A DNA stretch of 64,000 nucleotides from Acestrorhynchus altus (GCA_034509495.1 CM067507.1:30408392-30472391), one strand, 5' to 3'. Shown: positions 34,961 through 47,404, counted from the stretch's first letter. The notes: a model not told the origin generated them from the letters alone. Numbers and translations are program-made.

Positions 34961-37900
34961 TTCTGTAAATTTATCAAAAACAAAAATCCAAAAGCATTCA
35001 CTTACACTTCCTCAATCTGACAGCTTTTGCAGGTAGGAAAAAATTCAAGCGTGCGAATTAGAATCACCTACATATACTTTTTTACGACACCTCATATGTG
35101 TATATTGTTACTTACATTTGAAGTTAAGATAATTTTTGCTTTCCCCTGTAAAGTCTCCATTTTGATGATACATAAATTTCATTGGACAGCAAAATAAAGC
35201 AATATAAATTGTTAGCTGTAAAATGGTCAACCTAAATAGTCTCCATTCAAATAGGCTTTAGACTAAAAATCTGATTAAACCTGGTTACTGGATTTTGTAG
35301 TATATACTGAATTCTGCCCTACATTATATAATATCAGGTTGTGGCCTCTCTAACCAATCCAATTCTCAACTACAGGAATAAAATTATCATCAAACTCTTA
35401 TCTCCAGCATTCTCTGCTTTCTTACTCACATTTCCTTATCATGTCAGCGTGCTCAGGCTGACCAACCCACCCTAATCCACCTTCAGAGGTTAGAAATGAC
35501 AAATCAGCTTAGCTAAACTGATCCAAGCACAAGATGGGCAGGCATTTCGAAATGAGTTAAAAAAAAAAAAAATTGAGCCCCCAGGTTGTCAAATAAATAC
35601 ATATATATACATGCACAACCCGTCAGATCTTATCTTCAGCTTATGTCTGGCTTTGATCAACCATGTTCACCTCATTTGCCTAAAGCCCTGCCACCTTCTC
35701 TTATCTCCTGTTGCTGGGCAGACTGAGACTGGGAACTGTGTTTTAATGAGCCTAGCTCCATACTGAGCCACCAGACTCTGCGAGATGTGCTGTTAAACAC
35801 TCAGCTATTCCGTGGATATTGACTGTACCACTGTGAGGAAGCTTTCAGATCCTGCCATTCTTTCACTCAGACCGAAGGAATTGACTGCGGAGGCCAACGA
35901 ATGAGCCACTGGGCAGACAACCATATTTTTAGCCAAATAACTGCTTCTAATGAGTTTTTGACTAATTATTTTGTGCCATTCTCTGCTTTATACATTGTTG
36001 AAAATAAATGAAATAAATTTATAACTGAACAGCATCAATAAAAAAATGCTGAATGAATGGTACACTAGGAGGAGAGTTGGCTACAATAACTTGTAAAGTT
36101 TGCATTCTTTCATTTAGTAACTGTACTATGCAAAAGACAAAATGATATATTGATTATTTCCTACAGTAGGAATAAAAAATAGTTTGCTTCATTAATGGTT
36201 GGTGTGATCATGGAGCAGTAAATATAAACAAATGGCTGCTCATCTGTTGCTTTGAGGAACAGCCTATACACAATGGGTGTTAATGTGTTAGGATTCACAG
36301 TATTGCCTGCTTTCCTGTGTTGGCATCAATAGCTGTGTATAATCGACTGGGATAGTAAACTTTAATGGTCTTATTAACTTGGAGAAACACATTACTACTG
36401 TGTACCTGTATGATGCAATGCCGAAGCTATTTATATGAGCCATTTAAGACTATCGGTTTACTGGGAGGCTACAGAAGATGCCTAAGGACCAATCACCATA
36501 TCCTACCACACTCATGGTGGTCAGAGGGTTGTAGAATTAATGGGTTCAATATTAATCAATCAGAGGGAATAGACTCTAATCACACTGAATAAGACAGTCT
36601 TGCAACAAGACATGATCAGACAAGTCTGTCCTGACAACAACCTCCCTGATCGTCTGCTCTAAGCTCTTGCTTTTTCATTGTTTTTCTTTTGTGTTTCTTT
36701 CTACTGCGAGTTGCTAAGTAACACCCATAGGTTAAAAATGCCTTCCTTTCCCTTTCATATAAACACTGTGCTCTACATAAAGCACGTAGTGTGCTAAGTG
36801 TAACTCCCTTGATATCTCCACCACATCTGCATATCTCTGTTCACATCTTAAACAAGACTTTCAGAAGCACCAGGGCTTTAAAACAGGTATATGCAGTTGT
36901 CCTGGACAATCCAGGCCAAAGTAAACCTGACCATTACAGACAGGCAGAGAAATCACTAACCTTTCCTCTACATTAGGCCTCCTAGACCTCATGTGTCAGG
37001 ATACAAATGTGTCATTTTTTCATTGTGAAGTAGTAGTTAATCATACATTAAACACAATATTTCAAGAAATGCCCAGTTAAGCATTGCATGTCACCATTTC
37101 TAATAAGGAATATGGTCAACTGAATCAAATTTCCAGGAAACGTCCAAACTTGTACAAACTCTAAGCAACCGTCTAAACATTTGAATCAGTGGACATGGTG
37201 TCTGAGAGATTGGTAATATTGCACAGGTGAAGGAATTAATTAATTCCACAAAATAACAGTAAATGCAAATGTCAAACCATCTGTTAACTCAATTTTGAAT
37301 TGTGATTCTCCATAGAAAAATCACAAATCACAAATCACCATGAATGACTTTAATGTGATCCTGTGAATACTTTATGATATCTGTCTTTTTCTGTATTTAT
37401 TTAGGTAATGGTTACCTTTTTTCTTATTCTGATTACATAATGCTCTTACATACAGTCTTTACCCCCAGCCTGACTATTGTTCATACACCGCTTCACCCAG
37501 ACTCTTATACCCTTAGACCGTCAGTGTAATCAGAACTGCTGTGCACTGACATTTCTGCTGCTGATGGGAATGCATAAGAGTTGAGAAGCATTTGTTTGTT
37601 TCCACTTTCTTTTTTCTCTCACTTTCTCAGTTTCCCCTAATCAGCAGCCTGATGACAGGACGGTTGTATTGGAAGCACGTAGGGGAGGTACCTTTCAGAG
37701 CATGTTGTGTCTCTTGCATAATCAGAATGTTTGAAATGCCTCAAAAAATTGCTGACGAAGCTTTGTTGCAGAGTAGTAACAACAAAAGAGACAGGCAGAG
37801 AATGTACTGGCCTTTTCACACTGCTAACTAAATAAGGTACCTGTGAATCTTCTGACAGCCCACAGATGCCCCACACAGTGTTTCTTAGTCTGAATCAGCA

Positions 37901-38613
37901 CTTAGATGACAGGTGGGCTGGGTCTTTCTGTCTAGGTGAATCGCAAAACACTCAGATCCAACCTCAGCTGGAATAACTGAAATTGATCACCTGCCACACT
38001 GTGTTTTTTTTTCAATGCACAAACAAACAAAGAGAAAGAGGATCTCATGCTGATTGAAAGAGTTGCCTAATTACAGACTTGTTTAGTTCATTTTCTCTCA
38101 GGTGTCTTACAACTTTGCACTTAAGTTTCTCTGTATATATAAATGTATCACATTCTCTGCTTATGGTTTAATATTTGTTTTGAGGAACTTAGTCTCATGA
38201 TTTCCCTGCTGGGGAAGTTACAGCATTTATGTTCTCACAATGACACATCACATCTGTTTAGTGTTGTGCAATTCAGAGGGATCTTTCCAGCCTGGGGCTG
38301 TGAAACCACACTGTTCTTTCATTCATCACCTCCTTCTATCTCCATCACACTCTCTCACTCCTTCCTGAGTGGCTGTCTGTCCTTGCCAGCTGAGTCTCTG
38401 GGCTCTAGACCACAGAGTGATAGCAGCCGAAACATAAACAGTGCACATAATGCAGATTGTTGCATTGTTGTTTTTGGAGTGAAGATATTTTTACTAAGAG
38501 AAACATTTTCCATGTATTCCAGGGCCTAGATACATTTAGGCTTCATAGGCTCCCTGTAATGTCAACATACAGTTCTAAATATGCTGACCATTAGCATAAG
38601 GACATCCATGATG
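34961..38613. other. Non-coding sequence, about 3.6 kb, no gene
   Basis: AT-rich with unique-looking patches. The 128-codon frame at 38143-38529 has no domain and no codon pattern that I trust. Tandem triplication CACAAAT at 37321-37337. A13 run near 35560-35572. Confidence 0.5.
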
Positions 38614-38773
38614 GCCCAGTCCAAATCGGCCACTTGGGAATAACACCTAGTTCCCCGTCTTTTCTTAGCCAACTGATTTGAGTAAATTGGGAATTTCTTG
38701 GAATAACCTCCAATTGATTGGCAAAGGGAGAGAGAGGAACTGAACAAGACCCCAAAGAGGCTGATATTTGGAT
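38614..38773 (+). repeat. Unfamiliar dispersed repeat, copy 2
   Basis: Partner of 4684-4852, same orientation. Its blocks GGCCCAGTCC, GGCCACTTGGG, GATTTGAGTAAATTGGGAAT, CCTCCAATTGATTGGC, AGAGAGAGGAACTGAAC, AAGACCCC and GATATTTGGAT correspond in order. The copies differ by many substitutions and small indels. Class unknown. Confidence 0.65.
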
Positions 38774-41639
38774 GCAATCTAACATCTCTGCCCTCACCTT
38801 CATTTTCCCCAAATAGCTAAATAGAACAATAATTATAATCTACATTTTGTGTTACTTGAGAGGATAAAGCTCTTCAGTGCCACCACATTTGCTCTGGAAT
38901 ATGAATCTCTAGATTTTTATTAGACATTTTTTGGTATGGTGACTTTCCTGGTCTTTACTGGACTTTCCTTACTTTCCTGTGTAAGTTGACTCAGGTGTGT
39001 TTGATCAAGAAAAGCACAAAACTGGTCTGGTATCCAGCGCTTTACAATTGGAGTTTCCTGTTCCTGGTATATGGAAACTTAGTTGTAAATCAGATTAAGT
39101 GAATTACCTTCATACCTTGTAATAATGCTACAAATGAAAGTGTGGGATAAATTAACAGTTGGATCTCTAGTCAGTGTGTTAAATGACGGAGAAACAGACT
39201 GACACTGAGATCTGAGTGACTAGGCCAACATGTTATGAACAGATCATTGGATCAGAGTACCTCTGAAATGGCTAGATTTGCAGGGTACTTTTCAAGACTC
39301 CCACCCTCCCAAGAGTCCATGGTGAACCAAGGTAGGACAAACTATTAACTGGTAGCAGGGTTTTGGACATCCAAACCTTGTCTGTAGAGGAGACTGAAAC
39401 TGCAGCGCTTAAAATGATCTTTTGCCAACATGCAGAGTGCGTACATGAGCTGCTCTGTGCTATTGTAGTGGGACACCAGTAAATGAGGCAGGTGGACATG
39501 ATGCTTGGTTCAATGGTTATTTCCCACCTTTCTCATCCACTTAGATTACGGATGCAAGGTTTTCAACCTGAGCTGTTTTGAGTTATTGCAGTATTGTATT
39601 GCATTATTATTGCACTTTGTTGACCTTCTATTGTCCATTGTCCTGTACATGTTGTGGTGCTCCTTCCCATCCCCACAGAAATGTCAGTTGTTCACAGGAT
39701 GCTCATACTAACGGATTTGTATTCTGTATGCGGTGTCTTTTAGCCACAGTCACACTCTGTTGCGAGTCCTTCAGAAGCAGTAAGCTTATAGGCACAGATG
39801 AAGTTTCTGTGGTTAGTGGGTTTACACAGCACAGTTTGACCCCTCTGCTCTCATTATGTAAGAGCTTTCGATGTGTGTCTGCAAGCTTCTGGGCCACTCC
39901 ACTGGCACGCTGACCTCCGAATCCCATTTCCCCCACCCACACACTTTCTGCCATGTAAGCCTGCTCCAGTTTCAGACACAGGCACAGAGGTGACACGCTT
40001 TATCCCTGTCACTCGTATTAGATTACACCCGCGCACTGGCCCCTCATGTAGCATTCAGGCAGCATTACACAGGAGTGTTAATGAAAGCTTGTTGTCCCTT
40101 GGGGCCTTCGCTAGCCCGTCATCTCAGAGGCAGAAAGAGAGAGAGGATTAATAGAGAGAAGGAATGAAGGCACAAACAATCCTGAAAATGTGTTTTAGGC
40201 TGGTGTGAAAGATCAGTGTGTGATATAATGAAGTGTTTCACAAATGGAGAATTGTATCTATAGAGTAAAATGGGTTGGAAAACAATAATTGACTAATGTA
40301 TCCATAATCAGCCAGCCAAGGATCAGACTCAGATAATTTGGTATCATTTTATTGAGGGGCAGCATTCATAAGGCTACACAAACACAATGTTCACCATTAG
40401 TGAGGCTTTTTGTCAGCATACTCTGGAGTGGTGGTGCACTGCACTGCTGCGGTTCAACACAACACCATTGCAGTCTTTGGCAATGTTGATGTGCTGTTAA
40501 GGGCAGACTGTTATGACAGGGTTACGACACAATAACTGCCTGCTGAGACCTGGTTGACTGAATGAAACCGCTCAGAAAGGATCCCCGCCCTGTCTTTTAT
40601 GGGATGGTCTGTAGGATCCAGGACTGAATTAAGTTGCCAGTCCAGTCCTGCATCTGTCAATGGTACCGGGATTAATAGGATGACTCATGAAGAGCATCAC
40701 TGCTGGTTGAATGTCTGCAATCACGGCTGATTGCAAATTGCAAATTGGGTGAGTCAGTGTATGTTAGACAATCTGTTAGTTCAGCCTCTCTGTGGTTTGT
40801 ATAGGCCTCCCAGATCCTTCATGTTGCTAGTGTGTGCTTTCTTCTATCCACTGCCACCCACAGTGTGTTGTGGTAATATTCACACCACTGGTAATGGTGT
40901 GTAATACATCAAGACCGTCCTGCTTCCCAGATTCTTAGGCTTGCAAAGGATACTACCAACACAACAGCATGAGTCAGAAAAGAAAGCACATGCAACAAGA
41001 TGATCTTATATTGTCAGTCAGATGCAGTGATAAGACCCATCCTTGCTTACCTCACATACATGGCCAAGTGTCAATCTTGAATCACTCACTTCTCACAATG
41101 GCAAACCTACCCTCCAAATTTCAGACAATGAGTGTATAACATTGCTGCATTGTTATAGCTGGTGTTTTTTCTGTAGTGTTGTTGCTAGGTTACATAGTAG
41201 TAGAGTAAAAAATGAAGACTCCTATAATGACTCAGCTATTTACATTGAGGGGTCAGTACTAATATGGATATGATAAACAGTATTTACTTGGCCTGTATAC
41301 TTTTAATTGTTGGTGTAATATATTCTGTAATGCATAGTTATTTTGTGTCAAAAGTGTGTCAAAAAGTAAAAGAAAATGTATTTAATTTTACGCATTTCAT
41401 AGATCACTCTTTAATCTACTTTTCTAATAACATTTTTGATGGGCCTTTCCCTTTTCTAGCCACTGGTTGATTGCAAATTTAAAAAGAAGCCCAGTTCCCA
41501 TGTTTATTAACACTTCTCAGGCAGAGCAGGTGCATTTTCTTGCTGGTAATCTCCTCATTGTCAGCTTGCAAAGATACCCTGCCACCCTCAGCTCACCTGA
41601 GAGAGTGCCCCTCAGTCCCGCAACAACCAAATTAAACAG
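38774..41639. other. Non-coding sequence, about 2.9 kb, no gene
   Basis: A possible decayed MITE remnant lies at about 38985-39075 (ACTCAGGTGTGTTTGATCAA phrase). GC-balanced patches at 39870-40130 and 40420-40680 have no coding sign; short overlapping frames there are chance-like. Confidence 0.45.
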
Positions 41640-41870
41640 CCGCCGCCAACGTAACGACTCGAGACAGGTCCTTTATGGCTCTGCGAGTGAAGAAGGACAA
41701 GTCTCCACCTGTTTTCTTAAATGAATTCGTGAACACTGCAAAAGAATGCTAATGAGCGTGACTGGCTGTCTGGCCCACATAAAAACGTTATCCAAAGACA
41801 GCGGCTGTAGTGCTAATTAACAGGGATGGTGTGCAGTGTCAAATCAGAAGAGACAAGGCGTTCAGTTTCT
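41640..41870. promoter_or_regulatory. Candidate conserved regulatory island
   Basis: Non-repetitive and GC-balanced, with TAATTA at 41814-41819 and CTAATGAGCG near 41750. Stops occur in all frames. Regulatory function is inferred from contrast with surroundings only. Confidence 0.28.
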
Positions 41871-42114
41871 GAGCGAAGAGACAAAAAGGAAGCCCCCCTT
41901 TTTCTTATTCTTTTGTAGCCTCTCCTTCCTTCATGAGGCCAAATGAAGCGAGGGAGTGCCGCTCCTAGATCTGCCTTTTGCAGTTTTTTCTGCCATAGAT
42001 GAAAGACTGAAAGTGTGTTGTGTGTGTTATCACAAACACACACATTCGCTTTGGCAATCTACCTTTACAGCTGTGCAGGGAAAATATTTCTTGCATGCCA
42101 TTTGGCCCTGCAAA

Positions 42115-42122
42115 TCTCTCTC

Positions 42123-42173
<51 letters not shown>
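42115..42173. repeat. (TC)n microsatellite
   Basis: TC array with one TG interruption near 42129. Confidence 0.97.
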
Positions 42174-42175
<2 letters not shown>

Positions 42176-42275
42176 ATATGTCTTGGTGGGAGGAGTATTC
42201 CCCTCCTTCTCTCACTCTCTCTCCTCCTCCTTGGTCTTGGTCTCATTCATTCTCTCTCCTCCTGAGATCCACCTC

Positions 42276-42278
<3 letters not shown>

Positions 42279-42325
<47 letters not shown>
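42279..42325. repeat. (CT)n microsatellite
   Basis: Uninterrupted CT array about 105 bp from the preceding TC array. The intervening sequence is also pyrimidine-rich (TCTCCTCCTCC). Confidence 0.97.
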
Positions 42326-42328
<3 letters not shown>

Positions 42329-42394
42329 AGAATGCTAACCTAGCAATGTGTGGTGTAAAACATTTCCTGAGATTAACATTGGGTTAGGTGTACA

Positions 42395-42600
42395 CCTCCA
42401 ATGGTTCTTTGGGTGATATAAGGACCACTTTTGGGTCATTGAAGGACCATGAGTCATGTGTAAGAGTGAACAGTCAGAGAATGTTCTTCAGACCTGATAA
42501 AGGTTCTTCAATCTCTATTACAAACTTTACGGAACCAAAAGTGGTACTTCTATTGCATCACTCAAAGGACCTTTTGAAGCATTTCCTTCAGTAAGCAAGG
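42395..42600. mobile_element. GGTTCTTT-type MITE, degenerate copy
   Basis: The right part, GGAACCAAAAGTGGTACTTC, then CATCACTCAAAGGACCTTTT and GAAGCAT, matches the fragment at 49435-49492 and is the end of a common fish MITE. The left part (AATGGTTCTTTGGG) gives an approximate inverted counterpart. Confidence 0.6.
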
Positions 42601-42701
42601 ATTACATAGAAGCAGCAATGCAAGCAAATATAAATGTCTTATAAATGTATTTGCATGAAAAAAAATTAATTCCTTCAGGTTTTTGATGGTCAGTCCACTC
42701 T

Positions 42702-42704
<3 letters not shown>

Positions 42705-42757
<53 letters not shown>
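42705..42757. repeat. (CA)n microsatellite
   Basis: Uninterrupted CA array. Confidence 0.97.
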
Positions 42758-42763
<6 letters not shown>

Positions 42764-43159
42764 AATGCTAATGTGGTGGAGTGGTGGAGGGTAAACACAG
42801 GGCTCCTGCAGCTGCGGCTTCCCACAGAAAGCTTTCAGGAATTCCACTCAGCCCATTTCATTCCACACATTTCTTCCTGCCATTCAAACTCATTGCCCAT
42901 TGCTATGTTTGAACAATGGGGGCTCCACTGTGACCTAACACCTTATTCAGCTCTTAATATTACTGGCTGGTTGTTGTAGTATATGAGCTGAGATGTGTAA
43001 GATTAACCTAAGCCACATTCAAGTAAAAGTATTGATAAATAAGTAAAACAGAAACAAATACAAAATTAAATAATAGAAACTCAAACACAAAGTTAAACAT
43101 CCATCTTCTTACCTGTGTCTTTTCAGGAAGTTTGTGCTGGCTCCAGAGTGTTTCATGTA
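42758..43159. other. Non-coding sequence
   Basis: No gene or repeat recognised. Confidence 0.5.
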
Positions 43160-43334
43160 TACTTAAACTCTTACAAATAAAGGTGCTATAAAGGGTTCTT
43201 CAAGATATGTCATAGAAGAACAAATTTTCAGTTCATTAATATCATGTTGGTAATAGAGACATATTAACCAACAATGGTTCTTCAGGGGCGCTGCTCAAAC
43301 AAACCTTTGTAGTACCTTTATTGTTTAGAGTGTA
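43160..43334. mobile_element. Short MITE with terminal inverted repeats
   Basis: The left end TACTTAAACTCTTACAAATA then AAGGTGCTATAAAG pairs with the reverse complement of the right end, TACACTCTAAACAATAAAGG then TACTACAAAG. The ends are imperfect inverted repeats of about 30 bases. The element is about 175 bp, begins and ends with TA, and includes AATGGTTCTTCAGG. No coding capacity. Confidence 0.78.
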
Positions 43335-43591
43335 TAGGTAATTTAGCATAGCCAACTCAACTAACATGTGTATGTTAGAGACAAAATGGGAGAAACCAGA
43401 GGAAACCCACACAGACAACAGGAGACCTCACCAAACTCATCACAGACAGAGACCAAAACAAAAATTGAACCCACAACCCAAGGTCACTGGAGCTGTACTG
43501 CACACACTGCCTAGAACCTTAGAATTTACTTATGTTCTGAAGGAAAATATATTACAAATATGTAGAATTTCTTACTATGTCCAGCATCTAC
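43335..43591. other. Non-coding spacer
   Basis: Nothing recognised; part of a spurious 124-codon frame. Confidence 0.4.
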
Positions 43592-43783
43592 ACCAAGGAT
43601 GTCCAATCTTATCTGCAAAGGACCAGAGTGGCTGCAGGTTTTCTATCCAACATAGCAGGAGGTCACCAGATCAGCTGTTTGAAGACAGACTAACCAGTTT
43701 AATAAGTAGAGTTGAGTGTCCTTCAGCTTGTTATGAATGAAAATGTGCAGTGACGATGAACTTAGAGAGGATTGTACACCTAC
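43592..43783. mobile_element. Palindromic GTCCAATCTTATC MITE
   Basis: The left arm, GGATGTCCAATCTTATCTGC, AAAGGACCAGAGTGGCTGC and AGGTTTTC, matches a very common fish palindromic repeat. The right arm (GAATGAAAATGTGCAG to GGATTGTACACCTAC) is a decayed inverted counterpart. It abuts the next MITE within about 6 bases. Confidence 0.75.
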
Positions 43784-43788
43784 AACCC

Positions 43789-43964
43789 ACACTATGCAGA
43801 CAGCAATACTGGGACACCTGCTCATTGACTGTTTGTTCTGAAATCAATCATATTAAAAGAAGAATATCTTGTTTATTTTGGAGTAACTGTCTTGCTGTCA
43901 GGCAAAAAAAGACTTTCAACACGATTTTGATACACTGCTGTGAAGATTTGATTGCATTAAGGAT
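43789..43964 (+). mobile_element. MITE copy D (left part only)
   Basis: CACTATGCAGACAGCAATAC, TGGGACACCTGCTCATT, GGAGTAACTGTC and TTGATTGCATT match the left third of the copy at 21435-21887 in order. It stops at a sharp junction with LINE-like sequence at about 43964, so the rest was deleted or replaced. Confidence 0.82.
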
Positions 43965-44125
43965 TCAAGGAGACTTTATTGTCATTTACATCACATGTGG
44001 TACATGAGGTGGAATGAAATGATGTACTCAAGGTCCCAGTTACACCCAAAAAGCAATATGTAAATACAATAAATATAGAAATAAACAATAAATAAATCTG
44101 AGGAGCCATTTGCACATAAAGCCAT
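43965..44125 (-). mobile_element. LINE 3'-end fragment
   Basis: TTCAAGGAGACTTTATTGTC, then GGTACATGAGGTGGAATGAA and a run of AATA-rich sequence. This is the reverse complement of a 3' end common in fish CR1/L2/Rex-like LINEs. No coding part. Right boundary approximate. Confidence 0.65.
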
Positions 44126-45537
44126 CAACAAAGGAACTAAAGATTGTTAAGATCTATTATTGTCTATTTAATGGACTAAATTAAAGGTTATTTAGGTGAA
44201 TAATATAACAATGTCAAAATAAGTGCATGAAAGGATTTTATAGTTTAATATTACATATAAAATTATTCACTGATCAAATCTAAATAGTACAATATAAAAG
44301 ACATGATATAAAAAAGAAAGCACAAATCATTAAAAAAACTTCAAGTACATTTAAATGTAACAGATATAAGCCTGGGCCTACACTACTGACTGGTGCTGTT
44401 TATTTAGGACTAACATATTTACAATATGCTCATTGATGTTGTATTCATTTTGGACTAATAACTTTGTATATCTAGGCCAAGTAAGTTTATCTGAATTGCA
44501 TATGTTAATTACAGATTGATGGGTAGTGAGAGGAAGATCCGACATAATGACTTCCCCTGGGCAACTTATGGAAATCCTGCAGACCCCACAAAAAAAACAA
44601 CATTAGCTTCCACCCTCTGGGTACAGCACACCATAACACTGTATAAGCATTGTATTAAGGGTGTGTGAATTAAGAAAACAGTAATTGAATATTTATGTGA
44701 CGTGAAACAACCAAATACCACAGAGGCATAAGCTGTGATGAACACTGGGCTGAGTTATGTGTGCTTGTCACTCTGTTTGCCATCTTGTAATCGAAGGCGA
44801 GATCACCAATACCCACATTAGAGTCTAGATCCAAGTGGAATCAGAAACATGAGGGTTCTCAGGGACCACTGAGATCTTAGGAACAGTTTAGATCTTCATC
44901 AAACTTTCTCCCCTCGCTTCATGAAGAATCCACATACGTGTCCTTCTGTAATCTCCAAAGAATGAATCAGAAGCACAATGAAAACAAGCCTTATTTGCCA
45001 AGCATGCTTGCATATACAAGTAGTTGTGCTTTGCACAATGCAGAGTGCCTCACAAAGGGAATTTTTATGGCTGTCAAAAGAGCAAAGTAAGCTTCAGCAA
45101 TTAAAAAATATATATACTGAACTGAATATAAAAATAATGCACAGCAGTTAAAAATGGTTACAGCGGTTGCACGTTTCAAATAAAAACTTATATTGGTCAG
45201 ATATATGGTTGTTGTGTGATGCAACAGATGACACCACCAGCGACAGCAAATATGCTGGGCTACACCAAAGAAGTCATGGGCAAGACTCCTAACACTATGT
45301 TAACTCTGTAATATGATAAGTTTTATAATGTATTAAACTCCTTAAAAGTCATTCCTTATCAGCATGGACTGTTGAAACTTTTTGCCTTCCCTAAGTTTGA
45401 AGAATTCATGACTGCATGTAAAGTGCAAGTTTTGATGCAAAGTCACTCAAGTGCTGATTAAGTGAAACTGCAAGCATCAAGCACAATCATGATGGTAAAC
45501 AGCAGCAGCAACAACTAACGCTTAAACAACGCATAGC
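44126..45537. other. AT-rich non-coding sequence
   Basis: No gene or repeat recognised. Confidence 0.55.
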
Positions 45538-45573
<36 letters not shown>

Positions 45574-45626
45574 AATAATAATAATATGTAGTAATAATAA
45601 TAATAATAATATTAATAATAAATAAC
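45538..45626. repeat. Compound (AAC)n-(AAT)n trinucleotide repeat
   Basis: AAC units to about 45570 turn sharply into AAT units. A GTAGT interruption near 45588-45592 is followed by more AAT. No stable frame benefits from it. Confidence 0.97.
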
Positions 45627-45784
45627 ATTTATGGTGTTATATATGTCTCATCCAGTGCTGGTGCTGTTTTGTAAAACACACAACTTGCTATGCCAGGAAG
45701 AATTGAGAGAATACAGCTTTGGCACAGGGCGTTGATTTTAGTTGTGAAATCAATTAATGGATTGCAAGTTGTGCAGAAATGGTG
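45627..45784. other. Non-coding spacer
   Basis: Nothing recognised. Confidence 0.4.
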
Positions 45785-45930
45785 AGAATTCCACATTCTA
45801 CTGTGGTTAAGGTTTGGTTTAGGGTTAGTTTAGGCTAAGTTTAGGTTAAGTTTAATTGGTGGTTAGGGTTGAGTTAGAGTAAGTGTTGGGTAAGAGGGTT
45901 AAGTTGAGGTAAGAGTTTGAGGTGTAGTTG
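45785..45930. repeat. Degenerate GGTTAG-like repeat
   Basis: Recurring TTTAGGGTTAG, TTTAGGCTAAG, TTTAGGTTAAG and GGTTAGGGTTGAG modules with poor periodicity. The G/T-rich strand resembles vertebrate telomere repeat TTAGGG, but the units are too diverged to call interstitial telomere. Confidence 0.65.
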
Positions 45931-46375
45931 AGTAAATTACACTGGTTGCTTTGCTAGTATTTTTGTTCAAAACTTTTGAGTTCTGAAATTCTGTCTTGGT
46001 CATGAATAAACGGATTCTCCAGTGGTCCATTCACTGGTATGGGAAACAAATAAGAAATATATAATAACTGGAGCTATGTGAGAGAAATCATCCTCATTGA
46101 AGTAGGTTGGTATTGGTTGGTTGAATTGGTGGTGGTGGAGGACTACAGTCAGGTATTGTCATGAGTGAAATTGACAGCTGGGCTTCCAGCCTGCAATGTG
46201 GATAGTTCAAAAGTCAAATAACAACCAATACAACCAAACAATACTACATTTGTGCAAAGTGTATATCCATATTTTACAATTTTAAACCTTTTTATGTACT
46301 TTAATTAACCTTGAAACCATCAGCTAGTAAATCAGTGAACAACATATACAGATCTTATACCAGATTTAGGTTGTT
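45931..46375. other. Non-coding sequence
   Basis: No gene seen. TGGTTGG-rich stretch near 46106-46138. Confidence 0.5.
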
Positions 46376-46410
46376 TAGACCAATGTTTTTCAACTGATTC
46401 CAGAAGAATT

Positions 46411-46543
46411 TATTTTATTTTATTATTTTTTAATTTAATTTAATTTAATTTAATTTAATTTTATTTTATTTTATTTTATTTTATTTTATTTTATTTTATT
46501 TTATTTTATTTTATTTTATTTTATTACATTTTATTTTATTTTG
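46411..46543. repeat. (TTTAA)n to (TTTTA)n pentanucleotide repeat
   Basis: The array starts as TTTTA units, becomes TTTAA units (about 46430-46460), then returns to a long TTTTA array with one ACATT interruption. Extremely AT-rich. Confidence 0.95.
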
Positions 46544-46629
46544 AAATATGTTGTGTTATGAGATGTTATGGTGTACTATGATAATAATAAATCAAACTAT
46601 TTCCCAACAGACCATTTGTGTGACTTGAC

Positions 46630-46631
<2 letters not shown>

Positions 46632-46696
<65 letters not shown>
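46632..46696. repeat. (TG)n microsatellite
   Basis: Uninterrupted TG array, about 90 bp after the pentanucleotide repeat. Confidence 0.97.
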
Positions 46697-46698
<2 letters not shown>

Positions 46699-46912
46699 AA
46701 AGTTGTTACTTAGCTAGTAATCAAACATTATCATGGCAGTCATTGCTTGCAGTAAGAATCTTTCGTCATCATAAGAAGTCCAGGTCTCTCACACTGAAGG
46801 TAGCATGCTAATATTAGTAAACCATGGGTGCTGTGGAACATGAAACATGGTGTACCATGGTGTCCTTTTAATCATGGCAGAAGCTTACATTAGGAAACAC
46901 TGCTTTAGATTG

Positions 46913-47404
46913 TGTGTGGAGAAACATACATGTGATCTTGAAAGCACAATATACCTTCCTAGCCAGACACCACTACACCACTGAGTGCAACTGCATAAGG
47001 GAGGATGTCTGATGGGAGGAGCCCTAAAGTATCACCTTTAGCACTGAAGAAGGTCAGTGTGTCCATCATGCCATGTGTTTATGTGTGATATAGACATTCT
47101 CAGACCATGTGCACACCAGCCAGCATCATCTACAGATAAAAGCTGACATGCCTCCTATCTCAGAGCCAGACAGCTATGGTGTGTATATGGTGGTGTAGCA
47201 GCATGAGAAGTGACTGAGGTTGACATGTTCTCATAGATAACTCTCTGAGTGTTTTAGATAACCTTCCATAGACCTGTAACATTAGTCACTTTTTCTGTGG
47301 TTTATCGGAACATTTTGTTTTCATGTTCATTCTCACATCTTTCATTCTCCTGCTCTGTTTGTTTATTGTAATTGTGCAATGCTGTGTCAAGCAGAGGAGG
47401 ATAG
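46913..47404. other. Non-coding sequence
   Basis: No gene seen. Confidence 0.5.

Larger units (their letters stand above)
46376..46912. mobile_element. Possible DNA element with imperfect terminal inverted repeats
   Basis: Left TTTAGACCAATGTTTTTCAA is imperfectly inverted relative to right TTAGGAAACACTGCTTTAGA. Fish repeats commonly start with CTAAAGCAGTGTTTCCCAA-like ends, which supports the pairing. Two simple repeats (TTTTA and TG) have expanded inside. Low certainty. Confidence 0.4.

Noticed and set aside
38143..38529. 128-codon plus-strand open frame
   Set aside because: Not recognisable and CT-rich in the middle; no supporting evidence.
41956..42387. 143-codon and overlapping open frames
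   Set aside because: Driven by two TC arrays; the same DNA is open on both strands in several frames.
45785..45930. True interstitial telomere array
   Set aside because: Exact TTAGGG units are few and not in register, so it is reported only as telomere-like.
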